A stretch of 64,000 bases of DNA from Nocardia grenadensis NBRC 108939 (GTDB taxonomy: Bacteria > Actinomycetota > Actinomycetes > Mycobacteriales > Mycobacteriaceae). Numbering within the stretch: the stretch's first letter is position 1; every line of letters starts with the position of its first letter. Under the pieces are notes generated by a model. It ran no database searches. It worked only from the letters and a program-made list of their open reading frames with translations, and had not been told where the DNA came from. The translations under genes were made by a program, and so were the position numbers. The stretch lies in the NCBI RefSeq assembly GCF_001613445.1, contig NZ_BDCJ01000017.1:62001-126000 (forward strand), given 5' to 3'. Positions 51,945-61,359 of the stretch are shown here, piece after piece.

Positions 51945-52961
51945 TCAAGGGATCAGATCTGTGCGCGGATCGACGCCGAAATGTTCGGCGAGCGTGGTGA
52001 TCGAGGCGTGCGCACCCTGCACGCTCACCGAGAGGACGAACGGCTCATCGTCGACCCGGACGATATCGCCGGTGAGTCGCCGCCAGAGCGGATTGGCTTC
52101 GAAGGCGGCCTGTTGATCCCGGCTGGAGTCCCCTTCGGCTCCCGGTGGGGTGTAGGCCGAAACCATGACGATTCCCGCGTCGGCCGCGAGGATCTGTTCC
52201 ACCGACAGCGGGGTGAAGATGCTGTCCTCGGAATCGGGTGCGCCGGCGGGACGGGGGATGCCCATATCCGTCATGATCTCCCCGATGAACGAACTGCCGG
52301 AGTAGAGCCGGGCGGTGTTCTCACCGGCGAACCGGACCAGCGAATAGGTGACGCCGGGACGCGCGGCCCGGATCTCTTCTCCCACCGCGGCGGCACGCTC
52401 CGCGTAGCCGGTCACCAACTCTTCGGCTCGGTCCTTTCTGCCCAGCGCCTCGCCGAGAAGGACGATGTTCTGCTTCCATGTGGGGCCGGTGGTCTCGGAG
52501 AACACCGTCGGCGCGATCTTGGACAGCTGATCGTAGAGCGGCTCGTGGCGCACTTTCGCCGAGATGATCAGATCGGGTTCGAGCTCCAGGATCTTCTCCA
52601 GGTCCGGCTCGGCGATCGTCCCGACGTTCACCGAATCGGCCACCACATCGTCGATATCGCCCAGGTAGTCCGGGAAGGGGTTGTCCCGGTCCTCGCGATA
52701 CTGGACGTACCCGACGAGCGGGGCGTCGAGCAGCAGCGCGGCGTCGGAGAAGCTGGGATCCAGGGCGACAACACGTTCCGGTGGCGCGTCGATGGTCGTA
52801 GTACCCATGGCGTGCTCGACCGAGATCGGGGCCCCCGCGCCCGCCGGAGCGCCCGAACTCGAATCGCTCGAACCACCACACGCTCCGACGAACAGCAGTC
52901 CGCCCACCAACAGGGGAGCCAGTGATCGCTGGGCTATCGACCGGGGGGACATCACTCGCAT
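51945..52961 (-). CDS. Iron-siderophore ABC transporter substrate-binding lipoprotein
   Basis: A 338-residue FepB/FecB-type binding protein. A signal peptide ends in a lipobox (LLFVGAC, Cys about 28), followed by a Ser/Gly linker and the two-lobe binding domain (PERVVALDPSFSDAALLLDAPLVGY...; ILELEPDLIISAKV). It captures ferric siderophores outside the membrane for the permeases encoded divergently. Start at ATG 52961 or 52952. Confidence 0.93.
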   Translation of the reverse strand: MRVMSPRSIAQRSLAPLLVGGLLFVGACGGSSDSSSGAPAGAGAPISVEHAMGTTTIDAPPERVVALDPSFSDAALLLDAPLVGYVQYREDRDNPFPDYLGDIDDVVADSVNVGTIAEPDLEKILELEPDLIISAKVRHEPLYDQLSKIAPTVFSETTGPTWKQNIVLLGEALGRKDRAEELVTGYAERAAAVGEEIRAARPGVTYSLVRFAGENTARLYSGSSFIGEIMTDMGIPRPAGAPDSEDSIFTPLSVEQILAADAGIVMVSAYTPPGAEGDSSRDQQAAFEANPLWRRLTGDIVRVDDEPFVLSVSVQGAHASITTLAEHFGVDPRTDLIP

Positions 52962-53004
52962 GAGGTCACCTTTCCTTCGGGTGGGCTACCACGCGGCATC
53001 CGAA

Positions 53005-53023
53005 TAAGGATAGGCTGCCCAAT
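53005..53023. promoter_or_regulatory. IdeR-like box in the divergent uptake promoter
   Basis: TAAGGATAGGCTGCCCAAT matches 14 of 19 positions of the IdeR consensus and lies between the lipoprotein and permease genes, where one regulator could control both directions. Confidence 0.55.
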
Positions 53024-53054
53024 GCATTGCTGAACCTTAGCAAGGAGAACCGAG

Positions 53055-53087
53055 ATGGCGACAGTGCCGGTGCGAGTGAACCGGTGA
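53055..53087 (+). CDS. Ten-codon leader ORF upstream of the first permease
   Basis: ATG at 53055 has a perfect AAGGAG site 7 bp upstream and encodes MATVPVRVNR, ending at TGA 53085-53087, which overlaps the likely permease start GTG (53084) as GTGA. The permease GTG has no good site of its own, so translation may be coupled through this leader. Confidence 0.5.
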   Translation: MATVPVRVNR

Positions 53088-54157
53088 CCGGCGAACCCAC
53101 CTCGGATGTATCGGAATCGTCGGTCGGGTCCGCGGTCCCGCCGCGCGGCGGTGCCATGCCTCGTCCCGGCCGCTCACCGCTGGTCATGGTGGGCGTGCCG
53201 GCCGCCGCGGTGGTGGCGGCCGTGCTGGTGAGCGTCTGCGTCGGGAGCAGCCCGTCGACCTTGCCGGAGGTATGGCATGCGATCTTCACTCCCACCGGTA
53301 CCGATATGGATGTGACGATCCGCGAACTCCGCTGGCCACGAACCCTCGTCGGCATCGCCGCGGGCGCATGTCTGGGTGTCGCCGGAATCCTGACCCAGGG
53401 GCATACCCGCAACGCCGTCGCAGAGCCGGGCCTGCTCGGTATCAACCAGGGCGCGGCGCTCGCGATCGTCTCCGCCACATTCCTGTTCGGCTCCCTGCCG
53501 GTGCCCGCCCAGGCCGGTCTGGCCTTCGTGGGTGCCCTGCTCGCCGGCGTGGTGGTGTTCGCGGTGGGTACCGCCGCCCGTAACGGGGCGACGCCGATCA
53601 CGCTGGTGTTGTCCGGCGCGGCGGTCACCGCGCTGTGCGGCGGCCTGGTCACCGGACTGGTACTGCTCGACAGCGCGTCCTTGGACACGCTGCGGTTCTG
53701 GCAGGTGGGCTCCTTGGCGGCGCGTCCGGACTCGCTCGAAGCGATCTGGCCCTTCGCGATCGCGGGGCTGCTGCTCGCCGTGCTGAATATCGGCGCGCTC
53801 AACACACTGGCTCTCGGCGAGGACGCGGCACGGTCGCTCGGAACCTCCGTCCCCGTCGCGCGGTCCGCCGGCATCGTGGCGATCACACTGCTGGCCGGGT
53901 CCGCGGTAACCATGGCCGGGCCGATCGCCTTCGCGGGGTTGCTGGTGCCGCATATCGCGCGGGCACTCGTCGGTGCCGACTACCGTCGTTCGGTGCCCGC
54001 GGCGGCCGCGTTCGGCATATTCCTGGTCCTCGTCGCCGATACCGCCGGCCGGGTGATCGCCCGGCCGGGTGAGTTGTCGGTCGGGGTCGTGCTCGCAGTC
54101 CTCGGGGCACCGTTCTTCGTATTTCTCGCTCGTCGCCGCCGGCTGGTGACCGTATGA
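53084..54157 (+). CDS. FecCD-family siderophore permease (first subunit)
   Basis: A 357-residue permease of the BtuC/FecCD family with about ten transmembrane helices; it begins at GTG 53084 after a short leader ORF (an in-frame TTG at 53027 is an alternative). Motifs include RWPRTLVGIAAGACLGVAGILTQGHTRN and the cytoplasmic GPIAFAGLLVPHIARALVG coupling loop. A 30-residue hydrophilic N-terminus precedes the first helix. Its stop overlaps the next permease start (ATGA). Confidence 0.9.
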   Translation: MTGEPTSDVSESSVGSAVPPRGGAMPRPGRSPLVMVGVPAAAVVAAVLVSVCVGSSPSTLPEVWHAIFTPTGTDMDVTIRELRWPRTLVGIAAGACLGVAGILTQGHTRNAVAEPGLLGINQGAALAIVSATFLFGSLPVPAQAGLAFVGALLAGVVVFAVGTAARNGATPITLVLSGAAVTALCGGLVTGLVLLDSASLDTLRFWQVGSLAARPDSLEAIWPFAIAGLLLAVLNIGALNTLALGEDAARSLGTSVPVARSAGIVAITLLAGSAVTMAGPIAFAGLLVPHIARALVGADYRRSVPAAAAFGIFLVLVADTAGRVIARPGELSVGVVLAVLGAPFFVFLARRRRLVTV

Positions 54158-55236
54158 GCGGCCCGGCCCCGAACCTGCTCGCGCCCACCCGCGTCGTGCG
54201 GTGGGGTCCGGTCTCGGTGCGCCTCACACCCCGAGCGCTGTGGGTCGGGGTGGTGTTGTCCCTGCTGGCCTTGGCGGCCACCGCGTTCCATATCGCCAAC
54301 GGCGGTTCCGCGCTACCACTCGACGCCGTCGTCCGGGCAATCCTGGGCGACGATTCGAACTCCCGGCTCCACCTCGCCGTGACGGAATTCCGGGCGCCGC
54401 GTGCCGTAGGGGCCGTCATCGCGGGCGCCTGTCTGGCCATGGCGGGGGCGATCACCCAGACCGTGGCACGCAACCCGCTCGCCAGCCCCGACGTCCTGGG
54501 CGTGACGGCCGGCGCTTCGCTCGGCGCGGTCTCCGTGCTGGTGCTGGCCGGCGGTGGTGCCGCCGGGCTCAGCGGATTCGCCGCCGGGGTCGGTCTGCCG
54601 GCCGCCGCGTTCGGCGGCGGAATTCTGGCCGGAGTCCTGCTCTTCCTGCTGGCCTTCTCCGCGACCCTGGACAGCTATCGCCTGGTGCTCGTCGGGCTCG
54701 GTATCAACGGGCTCGCGGTGAGCCTGACGACCTGGATGCTGACCCTCGGTGATGTCGGCAATGCCGCCCAGGCGCTGACCTGGATGTCCGGTTCACTCAA
54801 TGGCAGGGACTGGCCGCTGATCCGGCCGATGGGACTACTGGCCCTTGCCCTGCTGGTGGCGGCGCTGCTGCTGGGACGGCGGCTGATGCTGCTCACCATG
54901 GACGACGATATCGCGCTCGGGCTGGGCATCCGGATCGGCCGCCTTCGCCTGTACGCGCTGGTCCTCGCGACACTGCTGGCCTCCACCGGTGTCGTGGTCG
55001 CGGGTCCGCTGGTCTTCGTCGCGCTGGCGAGCCCCCAGATCGCGCGGCTGCTCACCCGGTCGACCGTGCCCCCGATTCTGACTTCCGGATTGGTGGGCAT
55101 CGTTTTCGTCTCGGTCGCCGACACCCTCGCCGCGCACACGCTGTCGGTATCGCTGCCTGTCGGTGTGGCCACCGCGGTGCTGGGCGGGCCCTATCTCCTC
55201 TTTCTGGTCCTGCGGAACCAAAGGAAGCTCACGTGA
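54154..55236 (+). CDS. FecCD-family siderophore permease (second subunit)
   Basis: A 360-residue permease, partner of the preceding one; the two would form the heterodimeric membrane channel. Family motifs: FRAPRAVGAVIAGACLAMAGAITQT and the coupling region GPLVFVALASPQIARLL. About nine to ten transmembrane helices. Its stop overlaps the ATPase start by 4 bp (GTGA). Confidence 0.93.
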   Translation: MSGPAPNLLAPTRVVRWGPVSVRLTPRALWVGVVLSLLALAATAFHIANGGSALPLDAVVRAILGDDSNSRLHLAVTEFRAPRAVGAVIAGACLAMAGAITQTVARNPLASPDVLGVTAGASLGAVSVLVLAGGGAAGLSGFAAGVGLPAAAFGGGILAGVLLFLLAFSATLDSYRLVLVGLGINGLAVSLTTWMLTLGDVGNAAQALTWMSGSLNGRDWPLIRPMGLLALALLVAALLLGRRLMLLTMDDDIALGLGIRIGRLRLYALVLATLLASTGVVVAGPLVFVALASPQIARLLTRSTVPPILTSGLVGIVFVSVADTLAAHTLSVSLPVGVATAVLGGPYLLFLVLRNQRKLT

Positions 55237-56024
55237 GTCACCCGGAAACGACTTCCGTACTACGCGCCGAGAATCTCGCCCTCGGCTACGACGGCGCCGC
55301 TGTCGTCACCGATCTGACCTTCGATGTTCCGACCGGATCGGTCACGTCGATCATCGGCCCCAACGGCTGCGGCAAGTCGACCTTGTTGCGCGGTCTCGGC
55401 CGGCTGATAGCTCCCCGAGCCGGTCGAGTCCTGCTCGACGGCAAGCCGATCGACACCCTGCCCACCCGGCAGGTCGCCCGCCGCGTCGGTATCCTGCCCC
55501 AGTCCCCCGCCGCGCCACCCGGTCTCACGGTCGCCGATCTCGTCTCGCGCGGGCGCCACCCCAGGCAGCGCTGGTACGAACAGTTCTCGATTCTCGACGA
55601 GAAAACGCTGCGGGAGGTCTTGAACAGCACCGGCATGCTCGACCTCGCCGGCGCCCGACTCGAAGAACTCTCCGGCGGCCAACGGCAACGGGCATGGATC
55701 TCCATGACACTCGCGCAGGAAACCGGCATCATGCTGCTGGACGAGCCGACAACGTATCTCGACCTGGCACATCAGGTGGAACTACTGGAATTGATCGTGC
55801 GGATGAACCGCGAGCACAACCGGACCGTTCTCATGGTCCTGCACGACATCTCGCTGGCCGCTCGCTACAGCGACCATCTCGTCGCGATGAAGAACGGCGC
55901 CATCGTCACGCAGGGCACTCCCGAGCAGGTCGTCCGCCCGGACGTGCTGCGGGATGTCTTCGGTCTCGCCGCGCAGGTGGTCACCGAGCCGACCGCGGGC
56001 CGTCCGCACGTGATCCCCCTCTGA
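55233..56024 (+). CDS. Siderophore ABC transporter ATPase
   Basis: A 263-residue FecE/FepC-type ATPase starting with GTG. Walker A GPNGCGKST, Q-loop GILPQSPAAP, signature LSGGQRQRAWI, Walker B IMLLDEPT, and H-loop LMVLHDIS are all intact. It energises the two permeases. The cluster of lipoprotein, permeases, ATPase and reductase is a complete import-and-release system. Confidence 0.95.
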   Translation: MSHPETTSVLRAENLALGYDGAAVVTDLTFDVPTGSVTSIIGPNGCGKSTLLRGLGRLIAPRAGRVLLDGKPIDTLPTRQVARRVGILPQSPAAPPGLTVADLVSRGRHPRQRWYEQFSILDEKTLREVLNSTGMLDLAGARLEELSGGQRQRAWISMTLAQETGIMLLDEPTTYLDLAHQVELLELIVRMNREHNRTVLMVLHDISLAARYSDHLVAMKNGAIVTQGTPEQVVRPDVLRDVFGLAAQVVTEPTAGRPHVIPL

Positions 56025-56051
56025 TCAATGCGGCGCCGCCGCCACCTCGTA

Positions 56052-56924
56052 TCACCGCTCGACCACCAACGCCGTGCGATTGAGAATCACCCAGGCAGGC
56101 GTGCCATTGATCCAGTACCCGTCGTAACCGCGAGCGGCCGCGAATCGTCCCACATCCGACAGGACATATGCGCGCGCTTCCAGTTCCGTTCGTCTTGCCG
56201 ACTCTGCGGGTTCCTTGCGCAGCGCTGCGTCGATCGACGACAGTTCGTCGCGTTGTTTCACCGTCAGAGAAGACAAATCGGTCGTCAGCGCATCGGGATG
56301 CATCGCCATATGGATTACACTGCCCGGGGTGGAGCCACCGGTTGTGTAGTCCTCGGCCCACTCCCGGAGTTCCCCCGGACTCTCCTGGAACTCGGATGAT
56401 CCGTACTCGCTCGAGCTGGGTGCGCGCCCCCAGGCCCAGATACCGTTGCCTCTTCCTGTCTCATCCTTTCCTGGGTAAAGTCCGCCGGTCTTGAACTCCT
56501 GTGCGTATCGCGTTTCTTTCACACCCCGGAACATTTCCGTCCAGCCCGCGTCGATGGCCCTACGCATACCCTCTGAACTCACCAGAAGGGGCGCGCCGTC
56601 GAATCCTTGGCGAGCGAGTATCTGCCGCAGCGCCGGGTCGCCCTCGGTGACCGATCCACCGCGCTCGACTTCCTCCGCCGCCGTGGGATCACTGCGGTCG
56701 TGGCGCCGAGTCTCCGGAGAGAGTGCACGGTAGTCGAAGTCGTCGATCCGGTTACGCTCTATTTCCCGGACATCGATGCCCCGCAGCCACTGTGCGATCT
56801 CTCCATCGGTTTGCCCTACGCCGGAGGCGCGGCGAAGTCCATGACCGAATTGCCGCAGCGGCTCACCGACCTTGGCTATGCCCTCGGTCGCACCGAGAAG
56901 TCTTTCGACGAGCTCGGGAATCAC
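56052..56924 (-). CDS. Second ADP-ribosyltransferase-fold protein (phage MuF-C-like)
   Basis: From GTG 56924 (GGGAAAG site upstream) a 290-residue protein. The C-terminal half has the R-motif MFRGVKET (Arg133), GRGNGIWAWG, and a closing RFAAARGYDGYWIN then VILNRTALVV, an order seen in ART-like domains attached to phage minor-head proteins and polymorphic toxins. The N-terminal 110 residues are helical and unrecognised. A longer reading to 57188 would overlap groEL2. It lies beyond the groEL2 terminator, so has its own promoter. Activity is not shown. Confidence 0.6.
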   Translation of the reverse strand: MIPELVERLLGATEGIAKVGEPLRQFGHGLRRASGVGQTDGEIAQWLRGIDVREIERNRIDDFDYRALSPETRRHDRSDPTAAEEVERGGSVTEGDPALRQILARQGFDGAPLLVSSEGMRRAIDAGWTEMFRGVKETRYAQEFKTGGLYPGKDETGRGNGIWAWGRAPSSSEYGSSEFQESPGELREWAEDYTTGGSTPGSVIHMAMHPDALTTDLSSLTVKQRDELSSIDAALRKEPAESARRTELEARAYVLSDVGRFAAARGYDGYWINGTPAWVILNRTALVVER

Positions 56925-57044
56925 TCTTTCCCGCAGTGCGATCCTCCGCTTCCGACAGACCGGCCACCACCGCAGCGCAGGTGCGGCAAAGATTCCACGA
57001 GCATAGCGCGCGACCCGCAGCCGATCGGCAGGGAACGGAAAAGA

Positions 57045-57083
57045 CCGAGGGCCGGTCCACCGTGATGGTGGACCGGCCCTCGG
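57045..57083 (-). terminator. groEL2 terminator
   Basis: A 17-bp perfect stem (57045-57061 with 57067-57083; inner arm GGCCGGTCCACC) and 5-nt loop, followed in the groEL2 direction by TCTTTTCC. Confidence 0.88.
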
Positions 57084-57111
57084 TTCGAAAAAGGTTGCCG
57101 GGTAGCAGGAC

Positions 57112-58737
<1,626 letters not shown>

Positions 58738-58880
58738 TGCGGTGAGATCCTCCAAGTAATGAGGCTGACACACAGGATGACCGCATTGTCGGGTCACCCT
58801 TTAGCTACGCTTGTGGCCAGGTTCGGTGCCCGCGACGGACGACCAGGGGTGTCGTGGTACCCGATCTCACCGTCCCGACC

Positions 58881-58907
58881 TTGGCACTCTCCGATGGGGA
58901 GTGCCAA
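58881..58907. promoter_or_regulatory. CIRCE element 1 upstream of groEL2
   Basis: TTGGCACTC-N9-GAGTGCCAA, a perfect 9-bp inverted repeat with the 9-bp spacer typical of HrcA operators. Confidence 0.9.
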
Positions 58908-58915
58908 AGCCATTT

Positions 58916-58942
58916 TTAGCACTCGCGGGTGCCGAGTGCAAG
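58916..58942. promoter_or_regulatory. CIRCE element 2 upstream of groEL2
   Basis: TTAGCACTC-N9-GAGTGCAAG: the left arm is the exact CIRCE half-site, the right arm has two mismatches. It starts 8 bp beyond element 1. Confidence 0.8.
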
Positions 58943-58961
58943 GTCGCGCTCATTCGCCCTG

Positions 58962-59076
58962 CCCGCGGCGGGGCGGGTCGAGGCCCTCGCGACCCCGGTT
59001 CTTCCCTCCGCCGCTCAGTCGCTGCGCTCCTTCGCTCCGCAGCTCCAGAACCGGGGCGGACCTCGACCATTGCGAG
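58962..59076. repeat. Hairpin repeat family, copy B2
   Basis: GGGTCGAGGCCC-type outer arm, then GACCCCGGTTCTTC, the loop CTCAGTCGCTGCGCTCC, and AGAACCGGGG; nearly the same interior as copy B1. It lies just beyond the groEL2 promoter. Confidence 0.8.
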
Positions 59077-59149
59077 AGAACGATCCAGCGAGGTGGGTGT
59101 GAGAATCACGCGACTTCTCCGCCACGTCGAAATGTAACCCCGCCTACAG

Positions 59150-59443
59150 TCAAAGACTGTCGGTGACCCGCAGGGCAAGGGCGAGAAATGCGTCCGCGCG
59201 CCGTTCCTCCGGGGTGCGCGGTTCACCCTCATCGATGGTGACGAATTCGGCATCGTGCAGTAGCAGTTCGGCCTCGACCCGCATTATGGCGCGAATGAAC
59301 GGCGGCGCGACCTCCGGCGGTAGATCGCCGTTGACCACATAGCTCCCATCCGACAACGATTCGGTGGAGACATAGGTCAAAGCGCGCAGCAGCTCGTCCC
59401 GGTGCTCACCTGCCACCAGGTCGGAGTCCGTTTCATCCGCCAT
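59150..59443 (-). CDS. Hypothetical 97-residue protein
   Basis: A small acidic, mostly helical protein (AGEHRDELLRALTYVSTESL; PPFIRAIMRVEAELLLHDAEFV). No domain recognised. It is upstream of no obvious partner and has no signal peptide. Codon use is consistent with a real gene. Confidence 0.65.
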   Translation of the reverse strand: MADETDSDLVAGEHRDELLRALTYVSTESLSDGSYVVNGDLPPEVAPPFIRAIMRVEAELLLHDAEFVTIDEGEPRTPEERRADAFLALALRVTDSL

Positions 59444-59614
59444 TGCTATAGATTACCGGGACACCGCCCCGGATCGGGCGCATCAGAGCCCCCGCCTGCG
59501 GTAACACCGGCACGGGGGCGGCCGTCCCCCACACACCACTCACTACGGACCGGTCCGAATCGCGATGATCGCCGGGCGCGCGGAGCCCCGGGCGCCGGTG
59601 CGGCCGGGCGTTCG

Positions 59615-60373
59615 CTATTGCTTCTCGGTCACGATCTGGCGGAGCAGTTCGAGCAACCGGGTCTCGATCGGCTCCTTGCGCAATCCGGTATCGCTCAGGA
59701 TTCCCGAGCCGTTCTCCAGTTCGAGGACGGCGAGCAGGATGTGCTCGGTGCCGATGTAGTTGTGCCCGAGCCGCAGGGCCTCGCGGAAGGTCAGCTCCAG
59801 CGCTTTCTTCGCGTCCGCGCCGAAGGGGATGAGGCCGCTCATCTTGCCGGCGGTGGTCGCGGCCTTGAGCGCCTCCGGCCCGGCGGTCGCATCGCCGCCC
59901 ACCGCGGCCAGTGCCGCGGTCGTGACATCCGCGAGGGCGACCCCCTGCTCCACGATCAACTGGCCGGCCAGGCCGTCCGCCTCACTGAGCAGGCCCAGTA
60001 CCAGGTGGCCGAGGGAGATCTCGGCACTGCCGGTGATACTCGCGGCCTCCTGGGCCGCGACCACGACCGTGCGGGCGCGCGGGGTGAATTTCCCGAATCC
60101 GGCATTGGGATCCATCTCGGCGGATGGATCTCCCGGCGGTTTGGGCACGAAGCGCTTCTGGGCAGCCTGTTTGCTCACACCCATACTCGCGCCGATCTCG
60201 GTCCACGAGGCGCCCGACCGACGGGCCTGATCGACGAAATGACCGATCAGGTGATCGGCCAACTCACCGAGATGGCCGGCGGTGACCACCGCGTCGGCGA
60301 GTTGTTCCAGGGCGTTGTCGGGCCGGGCCTTTTTGATGACCTCGATGAGATCGTCCAGACGTACTGTTGTCAT
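59615..60373 (-). CDS. clpC2: ClpC2-type Clp N-domain protein with HTH
   Basis: A 252-residue protein, the same length as mycobacterial ClpC2 (Rv2667). An N-terminal HTH-like region (SGASWTEIGASMGVSKQAAQKRF, about 53-75) is followed by two Clp N-domain repeats (TPRARTVVVAAQEAA...LGHLVLGLL and LELTFREALRLGHNYIGTEHILLAV); there is no ATPase domain. In mycobacteria ClpC2 is reported to protect ClpC1 from antibiotics that bind its N-domain and to regulate its own promoter. The palindromes over its start fit that. Its genomic position differs from Rv2667. Confidence 0.88.
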   Translation of the reverse strand: MTTVRLDDLIEVIKKARPDNALEQLADAVVTAGHLGELADHLIGHFVDQARRSGASWTEIGASMGVSKQAAQKRFVPKPPGDPSAEMDPNAGFGKFTPRARTVVVAAQEAASITGSAEISLGHLVLGLLSEADGLAGQLIVEQGVALADVTTAALAAVGGDATAGPEALKAATTAGKMSGLIPFGADAKKALELTFREALRLGHNYIGTEHILLAVLELENGSGILSDTGLRKEPIETRLLELLRQIVTEKQ

Positions 60374-60397
60374 GCGTCAACTATAGGTTGACGCATG
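60371..60397. promoter_or_regulatory. clpC2 operator overlapping the start codon
   Basis: CATGCGTCAAC-TATAG-GTTGACGCATG, perfect 11-bp arms with a 5-bp spacer. The left arm contains the clpC2 ATG, so binding would block transcription and translation start. Confidence 0.8.
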
Positions 60398-60402
60398 ACA
60401 AT

Positions 60403-60421
60403 CGTCAACCATGGGTTGACG
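60403..60421. promoter_or_regulatory. Second clpC2 operator
   Basis: CGTCAAC-CATGG-GTTGACG, the same half-site and spacer as the first operator, with centres 28 bp apart. It overlaps the pssA 3' end region. Confidence 0.75.
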
Positions 60422-60432
60422 GCGAATATCCC

Positions 60433-61359
60433 TCAGTTCCGCCCGCCGGGACGGCGCAACCGCAACCGCGAATCGCCGCGCAGTGCCGGCCGCCGGATAT
60501 CGGGACGGCGCAGCACCGGCCGCCGGATCTCCGGGCGGCGCAGGACGGTCAACCGGCGGTCCGCCCGGCGCTGCGCGCGGCGTTCGGCCGGTTTGTACTG
60601 CCAGGTCTCGGGCCGGGCCGCCACCCAGCGCCGCGAGTACCAGGCAAACGGGATATGACCGAGGTACAGCACGATCAGGACCAGCAACAGCACGATGGGA
60701 TAGGTGATCAGCGCCGCACCGGCCAGCGCGACGAGCACCAGTAGACCGGCGGCGGCCTGCGGGGCGACCGATACCGATTTGAGGGCCAGCGTGGGGATGG
60801 TGCTCACGCATAGCGCCGCGGTGAAGACCGTCCAGGCCGCGACCAACGGGAAACTCGTCCACCAGCCGTCACCGAACTGCACGTACACCGCGATCGGAGC
60901 CATCGCGATGAGCGCACCGGCCGGAGCCGGGACCCCGACGAAGTACTCCCGCGCCCAATCGGGCCGGGTGTCGTCGTCGAGCAGGGTGTTGAACCGGGCC
61001 AGCCGCAGCACGATACTCACCGCGAACAGCAGCGCGATGATCCAGCCCGAACCGCTGCTCGCACCGTCGAACAGCACCACATAGAGCACCAGCGCCGGCG
61101 CCACCCCGAAGGAGATGGCATCGGAGAGCGAGTCCAGTTCGGCGCCGATCTTGGTGGTCGCCGACAGCAACCGCGCCAGCCGGCCGTCGAGGGTGTCCAG
61201 GACCGCTGCCGCGCCGATCATGGCCAGCGCGATCTTCAGTTCCCCCTCCAGACCGAACCGCACCGCGGACAGTCCCGAGCACAGCGCCAGGATGGTGACG
61301 ATACTGGGCAGCAGCCGGACCGATCGGCGCCGCCTGCCTTCGATGACCTGCTCCATCAC
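60433..61359 (-). CDS. pssA: CDP-diacylglycerol-serine O-phosphatidyltransferase
   Basis: A 308-residue membrane enzyme that makes phosphatidylserine from CDP-diacylglycerol and serine. The CDP-alcohol phosphotransferase motif is complete: DGRLAR, then G and D-x3-D in TTKIGAELDSLSD (about 58-80). About seven transmembrane segments. The C-terminal 60 residues are a basic extension with repeated RRPxIRRPxL units. Overlaps psd by 4 bp (ATGA); both act in sequence. Confidence 0.95.
   Translation of the reverse strand: MMEQVIEGRRRRSVRLLPSIVTILALCSGLSAVRFGLEGELKIALAMIGAAAVLDTLDGRLARLLSATTKIGAELDSLSDAISFGVAPALVLYVVLFDGASSGSGWIIALLFAVSIVLRLARFNTLLDDDTRPDWAREYFVGVPAPAGALIAMAPIAVYVQFGDGWWTSFPLVAAWTVFTAALCVSTIPTLALKSVSVAPQAAAGLLVLVALAGAALITYPIVLLLVLIVLYLGHIPFAWYSRRWVAARPETWQYKPAERRAQRRADRRLTVLRRPEIRRPVLRRPDIRRPALRGDSRLRLRRPGGRN

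Noticed and set aside
43954..57000. A prophage or genomic island holding both ART-like genes
   Set aside because: The region between them contains core genes in the mycobacterial order (lpdC, prolyl oligopeptidase) and no integrase, attachment site or phage structural gene.
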